Assembly (NCBI GenBank): GCA_907165135.1
Contig: OU015569.1
Span: 12,028,501 to 12,092,500 of the forward strand
Length of the DNA stretch: 64,000 bases
Source: Oikopleura dioica
Lineage: Eukaryota > Chordata > Appendicularia > Copelata > Oikopleuridae
Reading direction: 5' to 3'
In this document: positions 19,435 through 30,240 of the stretch, one piece after another
Layout: each line of letters opens with the position of its first letter
Position numbering within the stretch: the stretch's first letter is position 1
Position numbers and translations under genes: made by a program
Notes under the pieces: model-generated
Told to the model about the DNA's origin: nothing
Seen by the model: the letters and a program-made list of their open reading frames with translations, nothing else
The model's database searches: none

Positions 19435-19574
19435 AGCGGCCAAAGCAAAATTCCAACAAGCGCTCATGACAAGGCGTTTTGGTCGATTACTGGAAATTAT
19501 CCCTTCTTACTGGAAATCGAACAAAACTGCTCACAGCTTCAGTAATTATCCGCAGCTAATATTACAGTTAATTA

Positions 19575-19860
19575 ATTAGAAATATTTCAAATTATTTATT
19601 ACTGATAAAATATCTTTTTGGAACCTTTTTTGTATAATATTTTTTTAATAATAAAAAAAAATTTTTAATAATAAAAAAAATTTTTATTAATAAAAGAAAA
19701 ATTTTAATAATAAAAAATATTTTTTTAATATTTTTTAAATATTTTTCTTTAATTTTTTTTTAATAATAATTATCATTACCTGAATTTAAGCATAATCATA
19801 TAAATTTAAATTAAAAAGTATATTTTTTAATGAAATTAATATTTTATTCAATAATTTTAA
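19575..19860. repeat. A/T-rich simple sequence
   Basis: Runs of TTTTTAATAATAAAAAAAAT type with almost no G or C. Confidence 0.8.
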
Positions 19861-19861
19861 T

Positions 19862-20814
19862 TCAAAAAATTCGAATAAGGTCCTCCACATTGTAACTTGC
19901 GATTGTACAGACTATACCGGTATGACAGTTAATTTTCCGCTTCATATTCTCGGATAATTCATCTATAGATTCCCAATTATGATCATTCTCTTCGTAAGAG
20001 AATTTTATTTTTGCGATAGAAAGTAAAGACAGCCGATAGTGGCTTCTTTTGAAGTCTGCCGATATAATAATTTATTTCGACTGATAGACGCATTTTTTAT
20101 CGTTGTATTTTAATGAAAAATCGATCACTGACAATTTAATAAATTTATTTTTTGGAAAAATTCAGGAAAGAGGGCGGCATTTTTGGATTACCAATAAGAT
20201 TGCTGCATTTGGCCCACCGGCCAATCAAAACCCTGATCTTTAAAATCATTTCTATAATTTGGTTTAACCCCTGATCTCGGCAACCTGTGTAGAAAACCTG
20301 AGTCAGGCGATTTCACGAAGCGGCTTCACGTTTTTCTGACCCTGACTCAGGTTTTCTACTCAGGTTGTCGAGCCTTAGGCTAGTAGTCTTTCTGGACTTA
20401 GAGACAATTTGGCAAACAAAAATCTAAATCCGCTGAATTTGTAAATCAACTTCCGCTGTTTTCATTTCCAACTGTTCCATTCGACTCAAGTCTAGTTTAA
20501 AATCAAGCAGGACAATTAGTTCCTTGAGCGTTAATAATATTAACATCAGTTTCAATTATTTTCGGGATTATTTTTAGAACGATTTCGGCTCCGTTAAGCT
20601 TTCCTTTGATAGTGTCAATTTGTTTTAGCGCTGAATCGTAGCTCTGCTCAAAACAAGCAAAAAAATGCTGTCCTCTAATTGATTTCTGATTTTGAATTTT
20701 GGAGTTTCGATCGCTGCGGATTTTGAGATGGCGATTTTGAGTTGACCCATCACCTAACTTTAAAGTGGCAATTTCCGCGATCCGGACCGTTAATATTTTC
20801 CCTCCCTCTTCTTC
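19862..20814 (-). CDS. two-exon unknown protein gene without recognisable start
   Basis: Two long open stretches on the minus strand read as one protein. The first (about 20503-20814) gives KILTVRIAEIATLKLGDGST, then FFACFEQSYDSALKQIDTIK and EIVLKIIPKIIETDVNIINA. The second (about 19862-20071) gives SADFKRSHYRLSLLSIAKIK and ends KINCHTGIVCTIASYNVEDL, then TGA at 19862-19864 and AATAAA about 15 nt later. The second exon probably starts after CGGCAG near 20050. The donor of the first is unclear. Family A and C copies (20175-20377) lie in the intron. Neither part begins with ATG. I do not recognise the family. Confidence 0.5.
20175..20272. repeat. family C repeat, left end missing
   Basis: CCAATAAGATTGCTGCATTT core and AATTTGGTTTAACCCC right end. 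Confidence 0.75.
20272..20377. repeat. family A palindromic repeat, short form
   Basis: CTCGGCAACCTGTGTAGAAA to CTACTCAGGTTGTCGAGCC. It abuts the C copy. Confidence 0.85.
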
Positions 20815-20867
20815 TTATCTAATCTTGCAATCGTCTTCCCGACTCTGAGTTGTCACAATCTGGGCTC

Positions 20868-20985
20868 AGCTACTCTCGGCTAAGAAACCTGTGTAGAATT
20901 CCTGAGTCAGGGTCTTGCTTAGCGGCTTCGCTCCGTGGTACTCAGGACCCTGACTCAGGTTTTTACAAAGGTTGCCGAGTCATAT
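20868..20985. repeat. family A palindromic repeat, short form
   Basis: GGCTAAGAAACCTGTGTAGA to TTTTTACAAAGGTTGCCGAG. Confidence 0.8.
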
Positions 20986-20992
20986 TCCCCGC

Positions 20993-21060
20993 GCTTAAGG
21001 GTGTCAACAACGATTGGGTTAATGTTCTTTGGCGAAATCGTTGTTGACACCCTTAATTTT
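20993..21060. repeat. family D minimal palindrome
   Basis: TTAAGGGTGTCAACAACGAT is mirrored by ATCGTTGTTGACACCCTTAA around a loop of roughly 25 bp. Confidence 0.85.
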
Positions 21061-21135
21061 AAAATGACAATTTTACGATATAAAATTTAAGAAGCGAATG
21101 CTCTCCCTGTCTTCACAACTGATCAATCGGAAATC

Positions 21136-22024
21136 ATGGAAATCAACACAACACCAGCTACAGTAGCAAAAGACGAAGTGGACGAAACTCTCGACCTTGG
21201 CGCCTTCGAAGGTAAATTGAAACAACTTGAACTTGATTTAGGAATGTACGGGAAGAAAGGCAGCGAGGAAGAGTTTGAGAATTTGGAGAGTCAGAAACTC
21301 GACACTTTTCAAAATCAAATCGACGCGCTCGGAGTTACAGTCATTCCCTTTGGCGGGCGCGATGATCAACCTCCACGTTCAAAGGAAGAAACGTAAGTGT
21401 TCTTTTACCGGTCAATCCGACTGCTTAGTCCCCTCTTTTCCGGGAAAAAAATTAATCAAGTCCTCCTCAAGTCCGATGCATCATTCAAAAAGTAGATTTA
21501 GTAGCATTAACATTCAGTAGATCAGAAATTGGGCAAAACTGGAGCCTCTTTTCCCGGGAGAGTAAAGTACAGCTCTCAATTATTCATTTCGACCATCGAC
21601 TGTGTCTTTTCTCGTGAACGTGTTTTAAAAAAGTACTTTCAGAACAACACTGTCCGTCGAAACAACCACCACTTTTGCGGAACCAACGTCGACCACGCTC
21701 AATCTCGATGTGACATCTACCTTTCCAACAACAACTACAGTTGCGCCAACAACAGTGGAGCCAACGACAACTAGTCTTCCAACAACAACTAGTTCTATTC
21801 CAACGACTACGGAAGAAATTCTTGCCGAGACAACTTCCACCACTTCCACAACCTCAACAACAACAACAACCACTTCGACTACTACTACTTCTACGACTAC
21901 TTCTACGACTACTTCTACATCAACGACCACAACTTCCACCACAACAACAACTCCACTTAAAACTATCAAAATGACAACTATGATTCCAACAACAACAACA
22001 ACAACATCAACCACAACATCAACT

Positions 22025-22057
<33 letters not shown>

Positions 22058-22399
22058 ACGTCGACAACAACAACTACAACCACAACGACGACAACATCCA
22101 CAACGACATCCACAACGACAACCACGACCACTACAACGACGACAACGACAACTACAACCACAACTACAACCACAACGACGACGACAACAAGCACAACAAC
22201 TCGAAAAACAAGCAGCAACATAACTTCCACCGAATCATCAAAAACCACGATAGTGTCCACAGAGCAGTCTCAAAACGAGGAGACAACTTCTATCAATCCT
22301 CGAATCCAGACAACGACAATCGAGCCGTCCTCGTCGTCGCTGGTGAAAGCGTCGACGTTGCTAATCGCCTGCGTTTTAGCGTTTAATTTATTCGTCTGA
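21136..22399 (+). CDS. mucin-like Thr-rich surface protein
   Basis: CDS join(21136..21392, 21643..22399), 337 aa. Exon 1 encodes an acidic, helical domain (LGAFEGKLKQLELDLGMYGK, then ESQKLDTFQNQIDALGVTVI). Exon 2, after a TACTTTCAG acceptor in matching phase, encodes about 200 residues that are mostly Thr with Ser and Pro, expected to be densely O-glycosylated. The C-terminus is a hydrophobic tail (LVKASTLLIACVLAFNLFV) that fits a GPI-anchor signal or a membrane anchor. The frame is open upstream of the ATG (ANALPVFTTDQSEI), so a further 5' exon with a signal peptide may exist. AATAAA follows about 80 bp after the stop. The ACA/ACN codon tract makes a meaningless Val-rich ORF on the minus strand. 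Confidence 0.75.
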
Positions 22400-22555
22400 A
22401 CAAGTAGATTTTCAGTTCCAAATCGCAATTCGACCCTAACCCAAAATCGACAACCTGTAAAAGTTTCTGTACAAAGTGTTAAATAAATAATCGTTTTTTT
22501 CTCAACATTCTCTACACTATTGGTGACGGCACCAACTCATCAATAAACTAACGAG

Positions 22556-23927
22556 ATGCAGCTAAAAGGCAAAGTGCAGCTGCAAAACAGTTACATTCAA
22601 CTAATTCCTCCAGAAAAGAGAGAAAGCATGCTGAGACTTTTTTATTCAAGGGTGCAAAATTACAATTTCAAGAATTTACTAGTAGATCTTAGAGAGTTAG
22701 GTTGCATTGAGAAGCAAGTAAGGAAGACAGGAAGGGCCTATCTCAGCAACCTGTGCAGGAAACCTGAGTCAGGGTTCTGATTTGCAGAGACGCGGGTTTT
22801 TGAAATATTCCACAAACCTGACTCAGGTTTTCTATACAGATTGTTGAGTCTAGCGCTCGGAAAGGGCAACCTCTATAGAAAACCTGAGTCAGGACTTGCA
22901 CAGGACCCTGACTCAGGTTTTCTATACAGATTGTTGAGTCTAGCGCTCGGAAAGGGCAACCTCTATAGAAAACCTGAGTCAGGACTTGCACAGGACCCTG
23001 ACTCAGGTTTTCTATAAAGGAAATGCTGCGCTCAGTTTTTGAGTAACTTTGAGAATAACAAAAGCCCTCGTGATCCCAAGATTGAAAATAATAGCATAAT
23101 AACTAATTAGGAAAAAGAGCTCAATTTTATACGACAAAAAAGAAACTCGAGCTAGCAATTAGGCTTCGTTAAATTCAACGTAAAAAAAGAACGTAATTGT
23201 ACCCGCTGAAGCAGCAATAGTAACGATATGCAGCTCGAGCGTTATTCCAAATCTGCTCAAGGGATTTATCGACACACAAGACCTAGGTGCGTTCTTTTTC
23301 ATTTTGCAAGCTAAAATGTTTATTTCGAGAAAAATTTGCTTCGTAAAAATTCTTCAATTTCAGTTATTATTTCAGGAGAAAATATGGACTATGGAATGAA
23401 TTTTAAGACGCCTGGACGGACTGGAAAAAATGATATTATTTGTAAGTTGAAATTTTCTATGAATGATTTATGGTTAGGGTTAGGGTTATTTCGCTTCAGC
23501 AACTTCTTTGGAGCTTAAGATAGTGATACCCTTATTCTAAGGAAAGTATAATGCATAATTGTTGAGTTTTTGGCATTAATAAGAGAACTTATCCTTGAAG
23601 CGGAATAAGGGTGTCACTATCTAAAAATATGAAGGAAAATCCGAATATGCTGAATTCCCCCAGTATTAAGATAGTGATACCCTTATTCTAAGGAAAGTAT
23701 AATGCATAATTGAGTTTTTCAAGAGCTTGTCCTTGAAGTGGAATAAGGGTGTCACTATCTAAAACTATAAAGAAAAATCCGAATATGTTGAATACCCCTT
23801 AATAAGGGGCCCTTTTTATTAAAATTATCGATGAACCAAATTCCTCTTACCAAAATTTGTAGCGTCGATAATGACGATAGCTTCAAATGGGCCGCCCGAA
23901 ATGGACGACATGTATTACAGTATGTGA
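22556..23927 (+). CDS. four-exon small protein gene with repeats in introns
   Basis: Proposed exons are 22556-22717, 23190-23286, 23376-23441 and 23863-23927. Phases 0, 1, 1 agree and all introns are GT-AG. Exon 1 reads MQLKGKVQLQNSYIQLIPPE and ends at GTAAGG. Exon 2 has a hydrophobic stretch (VPAEAAIVTICSSSVIPNLL), and its acceptor (TAAAAAAAG) is poor. Exon 3 reads GENMDYGMNFKTPGRTGKND after TTATTTCAG. Exon 4 ends PPEMDDMYYSM and TGA, with AATAAA near 23990. Introns 1 and 3 are filled by family A (22738-23025) and family D (23515-23770) copies. An alternative frame of exon 4 (SFKWAARNGRHVLQYVKRRN) is also open. No family is recognised. Confidence 0.5.
22738..23025. repeat. family A array of three hairpins
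   Basis: One complete copy is followed by two nearly identical tandem units of about 108 bp (AGATTGTTGAGTCTAGCGCT occurs twice). Confidence 0.85.
23465..23490. repeat. interstitial TTAGGG repeat
   Basis: GGTTAGGGTTAGGGTTAT inside the third intron of the preceding gene. Confidence 0.7.
23515..23772. repeat. two family D palindromes in tandem
   Basis: AAGATAGTGATACCCTTATT and GAATAAGGGTGTCACTATCT flank each of two copies, with AAGGAAAGTATAATGCATAA in both. Confidence 0.85.
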
Positions 23928-23999
23928 AGCGGCGTAACGCAGCGATGGCAAAGTCATTTAATAGTTCACTCTTATTTTAACCATTGATGAATAAATAAA

Positions 24000-24390
24000 C
24001 ATAACGCGAGTTTGGACGTATCTCCTGCACCTCTTCTTTCGCTTCAATTCCAAATTCCAATAATTCATAATTCAATTTAATTTTCGCTTTTTCGAAACTA
24101 AAAGGATCGAGGAGTCACGTGCCCAAAAACGGATGATCCTTTCCTAATCCGTGACAATGACATTCACAAGCTCACTTGCTTTTTCCTCGTAAGGGAATGT
24201 ACCAAACGAGGTGAAAAAACAGCTTACTTTTTCACTTCTGGCAGATTTTGTTAAATTTGATTGCAGCGCAATTTCCGAAGAAAAAAGACAATTTTCAAGT
24301 GAACAGCAAAATAAAATTAGTTTGGTAAAAAGAAAAACAAAATGAGAAGAACCAAAACTTATTACAGACCGTCTGATTTTTCAAATGATT
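24000..24390. other. no confident gene
   Basis: A minus-strand stretch at about 24236-24320 reads CCSLENCLFSSEIALQSNLT before a GTAAGC donor and could be an exon, but partners were not found. Confidence 0.25.
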
Positions 24391-24394
24391 CAAT

Positions 24395-24710
24395 TGGGGC
24401 TCGAAAACCTGTCTAGAAAACCTGAGTCAGGGTCTGAAAGCGGCTTCCTTTATAGAAAGATCTTCTCAGACCTTGACTCAGAAAACCTGTGTAAAAAACC
24501 TGAGTAAGGGTCTGACAGTTCTTTCTTAAAAAGAAGCCGGTTTCAGACCCTGACTCAGGTTTTCTACACAGGTTCCCTAGATCAGTGTTTTTAACATAGC
24601 CGCAAATATTACCATTAGAATATTTTGCGGCTTCGTTTGAAAAAGCCGCTACGCTGCTTTTCGTTTCAGAACCTGACTCAGGTTTTCTACACAGGTTTCC
24701 GAGTCTAGCT
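24395..24710. repeat. family A array of three hairpins
   Basis: Units meet at GAAAACCTGTGTAAAAAACC. The last unit carries the GCGGCTTCGT / AAAGCCGCTACGCTGC stem. Confidence 0.85.
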
Positions 24711-24873
24711 AAAAGAAGATATTTTCTGTCAAGAATAGTGACCTCGGCGGTAGAGAAATGACGGCTTTATTTTTTATTTAATTAAATCTAAACTCTCAAT
24801 TTTCTGGTTTTTGGGCGATAAGTTTGAAATACAAATAATTTTGGAGGATTAAAATCTGTTTTTGTTTTGTCAA

Positions 24874-25110
24874 TCAACAGCGATTTTCGAGAGTTTCTTT
24901 TTCGAAAAAGCAAAAAATTTTCAATTTTGAAAATTCGATCGAGCTAGCGGCGTGGCGAGTTAATCCCGCGTTGTACCACGTCCCTTTTTTCGGCTCTGGA
25001 AATTGAGGAAAAACGAACGCGAAAGATAATTTACTTTTTGTGTAAGGGGCTTTTAATCCCATTCGCGCGTGTCTAGTTCCGCCGAATCGAGGATTATGGT
25101 AAAAATACAC
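24874..25110 (-). CDS. weak ORF, unknown
   Basis: A 78-codon frame without ATG (GTG at its start) reads FVFPQFPEPKKGTWYNAGLT. The plus strand is partly open too. No splice features. Confidence 0.2.
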   Translation of the reverse strand: MYFYHNPRFGGTRHARMGLKAPYTKSKLSFAFVFPQFPEPKKGTWYNAGLTRHAASSIEFSKLKIFCFFEKETLENRC

Positions 25111-25284
25111 TTATGGTGAATGAATTCGAAGTTTTTACAATTTTCGTCTTTTCTAAAATCTCGAGTCCTTCAAATTGTGTTCCAAGCATAAACAGACAAA
25201 TTGAGCCCGAAGAATTCTGCTTCAGTTGTTTTTTAAGGGGGTAGACACCAAGAATCGCGACTTTTTGTGTCTTTTCTCTGAAAA

Positions 25285-25548
25285 TTTTAGTTATCGTAGT
25301 GACACCCTTATTTCATTTCACCAAAAGGCCGTATCCTTTATTCAGTGCTTATGAAGGCTGGGATTGGCACCCTGTGTGGAAAACCTGAGTCAGGGACCTG
25401 AAAAATCCTTGTTAAAATTGCCTAGAACAAATTCAGAACCCTGACTCAGGTTCTCTACACAGGTTACCAACCCCAGCCTTTATAAGCACTGGATAAAGAA
25501 TAGAGCCTTTTGGTGAAATAAAATAAGGGTGTCACTACAATAACTTAA
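25285..25548. repeat. family D palindrome with a family A copy at its centre
   Basis: The outer arms TAGTGACACCCTTATTTCAT...TTTATTCAGTGCTTATGAAG and their mirror enclose a short A element (25355-25480). Confidence 0.85.
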
Positions 25549-25672
25549 ATTTTTAAAGAAATGGCTGCTAAATCTAGTATTCAGGCACTGGGCAAAGGGT
25601 TGAGCTTTCTTTTGGCGAAAAAATAAGGGCGTCAATTCGATAAATTTTGAAATGATGAAAGAAAGTAAAAAA

Positions 25673-25770
25673 TGGCGATTCAAGATGTCTTCTACCGAGT
25701 TTTGAAGGTGCCGCAAGATGATATTACGCGAAGGGTTAGGACAAGTCGCGCGCACTTGATTTAACTGATT
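25673..25770 (+). CDS. possible J-domain-like start, doubtful
   Basis: ATG at 25673 opens MAIQDVFYRVLKVPQDDITR, which resembles the first helix region of DnaJ domains (DYYxVLxV...I). The frame ends soon after and no HPD motif was located downstream. It may be a remnant or a coincidence. Confidence 0.2.
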
Positions 25771-26373
25771 ATGAAAATCAAGAAGCCGTCGCAATTCAAA
25801 CTTCTTAGAATGACGAGAGTTTCGAATTGATTAGAATACATCTTTTGTTGCTCCAAACTACTTTCTATTTTCTATTCAGCTCTAAAATTCAAAAAAGAAC
25901 ACTATCTTGCCTCTTGATTGGCCTGATCATCCCTTCTTATTTTCGATCAATCAGCGAGCTTGATCAAGATGGAAAAAGTTGTTATCTTTCGGAACAATTG
26001 TTGATTTTCGATTTATTTTATTTGACATAATTTCAAAAACTATTTTTAAAAAGAAAAATCTGAAATATTTCGCGGAATTGCTTTCACTCTAAATAACCAC
26101 CGTGGTCGATTTATGCCTGGACTAAGAGGTTATCGACCTTAATTTCGACCCCTGTTTAGTGTATCGCAAAATATAGCAGTTTCAAAACATAAAATTCGAT
26201 GTTACTCAATTCGTGTTTACAGCTATAATCAACTTTTAAATTTCAAGCGTGCCTCAATTTTTAGACTCCGCTTTTTCATAAATTTTGCAAGAAAAAAAAC
26301 TTCTAAATGCTTATTGAGAATAATCCCTGCCTCCGAGAAATAGCAATAGTTAGCTAAAACGCAAGAATAAAGT

Positions 26374-26540
26374 TTAGATTTGAAAATGTAAGTTTTTAAA
26401 CTTTCGCGTCTTGCAAAGTGAGTTAACACTGGTTCTGTTTATGTCTGATTCTTCTTTGCCAGGTGCGCCAATTTTTTGATAAGCGGAGAAAATCGACAGC
26501 GATAGAAGCAGAAAAACCTCGATTTCGCGCGTACTTACTT
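26374..26540 (-). CDS. possible exon with signal-like segment
   Basis: On the minus strand a frame reads EIEVFLLLSLSIFSAYQKIG and continues KEESDINRTSVNSLCKTRKF to a stop at 26374. A GTAAGT just upstream in the same frame could instead make this an intron. It is contiguous with a C repeat on the left of the protein, so the true start is unknown. Confidence 0.3.
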
Positions 26541-26589
26541 TACTTCCCCAGAATTTTCCGCCGATTTTCGGTGAATTTTGCTGGATTTT

Positions 26590-26712
26590 TGGACTGAACC
26601 AACTTTTGGAAATGAATTTTCGGATAACCAATAAGATTGCTGTATTTGGCCTACCGGCCAATCAAAACCTTTTCCATAAAAATCTGTTCCGAAAATTGGT
26701 TCTACCCGATTT
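26590..26712. repeat. family C palindromic repeat
   Basis: GAACCAACTTTTGGAAATGA to TTCCGAAAATTGGTTCTACC. Confidence 0.85.
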
Positions 26713-26717
26713 TTCGG

Positions 26718-26875
26718 GTTGGTGTCAGGAACCGACAAAAAATTTCGACAAATTTTGCGTGGGCGGCTACTCGTCTGCTGATTGGCCGGTTAGCCGAATA
26801 CACCTGTTTTATTGGTTGAAAATTTTCACGCAAAATTTGTCGAAATTTTTTGTCGGTTCCAGACACCAACCCATT
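26718..26875. repeat. family B palindromic repeat
   Basis: GGTGTCAGGAACCGACAAAA to TTTTGTCGGTTCCAGACACC. It follows directly after a C copy. Confidence 0.9.
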
Positions 26876-26889
26876 TTTCTTCAAGAAAA

Positions 26890-27150
26890 TCTTCCAAGAA
26901 GGAAGTGGTAACTAAACGTGACAGTGAGTTATTAAACGAGTGTTTTAGTCGTTGTCCATTCGGCTTTAGAAAAGAGGGCTCAAGTAGGTCTGCTAACCTC
27001 AAGGCTGCCCTTGCACGTGTTCCTGTCAATCAGAGGGATAATTTCGCTTTCACTCGGATGTGGCAACACTTTGTCCGCGCAGCAGCAGATAAAGCGCGCA
27101 CCAGATTGTTACTTTGTAAGACTTGGTTTCCTGACTCCAAACAGTTCTAA
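26890..27150 (+). CDS. hypothetical ORF after a B repeat
   Basis: The frame reads KRDSELLNECFSRCPFGFRK and NQRDNFAFTRMWQHFVRAAA to TAA at 27148-27150. It has acceptable composition but no ATG outside the repeat. The opposite strand and a second plus frame are partly open. Confidence 0.25.
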   Translation, partial: SSKKEVVTKRDSELLNECFSRCPFGFRKEGSSRSANLKAALARVPVNQRDNFAFTRMWQHFVRAAADKARTRLLLCKTWFPDSKQF

Positions 27151-27244
27151 AAAGCGATTCTTCAATGCTTCATTCGCCATCTCAAGAATAGAAAGGGAAA
27201 ACTTGGTTTACAAGGAGTCTGTCATTTCTCATAGAATCTCGTCT

Positions 27245-27662
27245 CGGGAAAATGTGTAGAAAACCTGAGTCAGGGTCTGAAAGCGGCTTTGTTTATAGAA
27301 AGATCTTTTCGAATCCTGACTCAGGAAACCTGTATAGAAAAGCTGAATCAGGCTCTGAAAGCGGCCTCTTTAGGTGAACGATCTTTCACGCCCTGACTCA
27401 GGAAACCTGTGTAGAAAACCTGACTCAGGGTCTGAAAGCGTCTCTTATCACAGAAAGAACTTTTAGACCCTGACTCAGCCAATCTGTGTAGAAAAACTGA
27501 GTCAGGGTCTTAAAGCGTCTTCTTTTATAGAAAGAACTTTCAGAGCCTGACTCAGGTTTTCTACACAGGTTTCCTGAGTCAGGGTCTGAAAGATCTTTCT
27601 ATAAAAGAAGCCGCTTTCAGACCCTGACTCAGGTTTTCTACACAGGTTTTCGAGACCAGCTC
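27245..27662. repeat. family A array of about five to six hairpins
   Basis: CCTGAGTCAGGGTCTGAAAG...CCTGACTCAGGAAACCTGT recurs about every 80-90 bp, with the outermost ends being ordinary A ends. The array lies just upstream of the gene at 27750. Confidence 0.85.
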
Positions 27663-27749
27663 TAAGCGAGGAAGAAAGGAGACCACAAGGCAAATATCAA
27701 GAAGAAAAATTCTGAAACTTTATTTTCTGCAAATCTGAATTTGCAAAAA

Positions 27750-29130
27750 ATGATCTTGAAGCTTCTATTTTTGTTTCTGCAAGTTGCTGTTGGCACAGAT
27801 CTCCAGAAAGATCTGAGAGAATGCCCGTAAAGTGGATATTTTCTTATCATTTCTTATCAAGAATTTAGAGATCAAGATTTGGCAGAGATTTGCAATGGCC
27901 AGTGCGGACAGAAATTTGTCGAGTGCAGGGAAGCATGTACTGATTCTATTTGCGAGTCTGAGTGTCTCGCTTCATTTTCAGGTTTTTGTTTTTTGTTTCT
28001 GTTTTTCCCCGGAATTTTAGCTTGCATTGATTCATGTCCTTGTTATCGAGATTGTCCTGAAGGCTGCTTTGATTGTGAGCATCCTTTGTGCTTTTGCAAG
28101 GATCCGGAAATTACTAATCCTACATACAAGCAATGCATCGAAGAGGCGGGGCGTGAATTGAAAGATTGCGTAGTCAATTGTGTGGCAAATAAAGACTGCT
28201 TTGACCTTTGCTATGGAAATTTTACGGTCGCCTCGGAACGATGCCCTTGCATGGCTGAATGTCCTGGCGGATGTCCCTGTGAAAATGGATACAATTGCCA
28301 ACCGTTCATTTTGGCTCTGGGTGAATGGCGAGATCACAGAATCAGCTATGTAATTTCTTCGGATGGCCATTTTATTGAAAATCGACATTTCGATATTCCA
28401 GATGGCGATGGAACGTACTCATATCTAGAATCTGCTGGCTTCTCGATTCTCAATGGCGAAGTGTACATTTTCGGGGAAAATTTTCTGATAAAAAGTAAAT
28501 GAAAGGATATTTGAATTCAATCTAATTTTCTTAAGATCGCGAAACTTAATTCGTGCTCGATTGAACAGTTGTCGATCGAACTTCTGGATGGGTATCGTTC
28601 CTACAGAGGAGATTTAGTGCTCGTTGATACCTCGCCTAATGAAGTTTTTCTCTGTTTTGCGTCAGGTTCTTATACGAAATGTGAAGATTTTGATGGTGAA
28701 CGATCCAAGGACAATCCCTTTCTATCAAATTATCCACATAACCACGGGAGCATGTGTTTGCACAATCGTGCACCAACAGCTATTGGTGGAGGAAATGACT
28801 CTGACCGGTATTCAAAGAAAACGGAAACTCTTGGTCTTGGAGGATGGACGGTTATTGAAGATTTTCCAAAAAAAGTTAACTGGGTGGGTTGCATGACAAT
28901 CAATGATGATCTTATAACAGTTGGCGGTCGAACTCTTGTAAATGACGAGATAATTTATCTCAATGACGTTTATGTTTTGAAAAATCAGAAGTGGTTTACT
29001 GCTGGAAAGCTCAAAGAGGCAAAATCATGCTACTTGAATTATTCGCATAACAAAAATTAAGGTTACTATGCTTAATGCTTTGATTCATTTCGGTGACTAT
29101 TTCTTTTCCTTTAGTGGCAACATCAGGTAG
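27750..29130 (+). CDS. secreted Cys-rich protein with kelch-like repeats
   Basis: Exons 27750-27826, 27869-27981, 28021-28494 and 28536-29130 with introns of 42, 39 and 41 nt, about 418 aa. Exon 1 is a signal peptide (MILKLLFLFLQVAVG). Exons 2-3 encode a Cys-rich module with CPCYRDCPEGC and later CPCMAECPGGCPCENGYNCQ. The C-terminal half has beta-propeller-like repeats (FSILNGEVYIFGENF, then IAKLNSCSIEQL, GLGGWTVIEDF, LITVGGRTL). I associate this layout with extracellular proteins of Oikopleura (memory, not searched). Two frame breaks occur, each consistent with one extra A: AAAAA at 28490-28494 just before the third donor, and AAAAA at 29052-29056, after which IKVTMLNALIHFGDYFFSFS resumes to TAG at 29128-29130. 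Taken literally, exon 3 would end KSK-stop and the last exon NKN-stop. Confidence 0.75.
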
Positions 29131-29157
29131 AGTATTGATATATTACGTGGATCCCAT

Positions 29158-29640
29158 TTAAACGAGATAAGTCCGTTTGCAGTTGAAAAGGCTTTTGGAA
29201 TGGTACTCATGTGACATCATCAGAAGTTCTGAACTATCATCAGCAAATAATTGACAAACCGATTGTAATGGAAGTGATGCCTGACTATTGCACCGAAACG
29301 TGTGAGAACTACTGTTTCCCTGAGTACTCTCCTTGAATACAGAGTTCAAATAAACAAAATATTTCCATTTATGAGGCCAGCTTGGGGTTTTTCCTAAATA
29401 AAGCTTGGTTTTATTCATAAATCTCGAATTCCGTCTATTCCGAAATAGCATCTCTGCTAGTTTAAAATGGGTCCACGTCAGGGGATGCGGGGCGAACATA
29501 ACCTCCCTGAATTTACATTTTAAAGGGGCGCGCAGAATGCGTTTGTAGAAAACATTCCTGCATTGCGACATGAGGCAATAAGCATTTCCATCAATCGACA
29601 CGATTATTAGAGCATTTGAGAGTCAACTAGAGGCGTCAGA
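29158..29640 (-). CDS. unknown 150-residue protein, antisense and convergent to the kelch gene
   Basis: The frame runs from about 29630 with SNALIIVSIDGNAYCLMSQC, then RAPLKCKFREVMFAPHPLTW, then PSWPHKWKYFVYLNSVFKES, to TAA at 29158. The composition is clearly protein-like (Trp, Cys, Tyr, aromatic pairs) and the frame is free of stops for about 155 codons. No ATG lies at the beginning, so an upstream exon or an internal Met is used. No family is recognised. Confidence 0.45.
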
Positions 29641-29655
29641 AGTGTTTTATTCAAA

Positions 29656-29844
29656 ATGAAAGCAAGGGAAAAATTTGAAGAAAAGTCAAAGCGTCAAACT
29701 GAAGATTTGCGGAATCGCGAAAACGTAGAAATACGCAAGATTCTTACAGTTAAGCAGTCAGCACCGTTTTTCGTGTTTACAAGGCGAAAATCCGCTGTTC
29801 ACCTCCGAAAAACGTACTGCGACTTATACCCACTAGAAATGTAA
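29656..29844 (+). CDS. 62-aa charged ORF
   Basis: ATG at 29656 opens MKAREKFEEKSKRQTEDLRN, a highly charged helical start, and the ORF ends DLYPLEM. No domain. It could be a short gene or an exon. Confidence 0.3.
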   Translation: MKAREKFEEKSKRQTEDLRNRENVEIRKILTVKQSAPFFVFTRRKSAVHLRKTYCDLYPLEM

Positions 29845-29954
29845 TTTTTCACGCTACAAGTCAGCGTCACTTGAGCATTAATTCCACAAAAAAAGAGGAA
29901 TTAATGTGAATTCATAATTCTGTCTGATGACGCAGGGAGTCAAAACGATTCACC

Positions 29955-30240
29955 GGATTTTTAAGGGTGTCAACCACGAAAATTTGGCTTTTCGAATGAG
30001 ATTCCTGGCATATTTCTTTACCTAGGGTAATTCTAAGGTTAGTAGGATAAATGTCAAACCCTAACCCTAAAATATTCTGAGGCAAATTTAAGATCGTGAC
30101 ACCCTTAGTCTTGTGATATCTTATCAAGTTTATCAATGCTAAATTTTCACTTGCCTTATTTTGTTGTAAATTTGGCATTAATAAACTTGATTAGATATAA
30201 CAAAACTAAGGGCGTCACGATCTTAAAAAGAAAAATATTT
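29955..30240. repeat. family D elements and TTAGGG-type repeat
   Basis: A D end (TAAGGGTGTCAACCACGAAA) at 29962, CCCTAACCCTAAA at 30058, and a complete D palindrome at about 30088-30236 (AAGATCGTGACACCCTTAGT mirrored by ACTAAGGGCGTCACGATCTT). Confidence 0.75.

Noticed and set aside
21625-22260. 211-codon Val-rich ORF on the minus strand
   Set aside because: It is the antisense reading of the ACA/ACC threonine tract of the mucin-like gene. The plus frame has a matching splice phase and a C-terminal anchor.
25673-26030. DnaJ-type chaperone
   Set aside because: Only the first about 20 residues resemble a J domain. The HPD motif is absent from all frames downstream.
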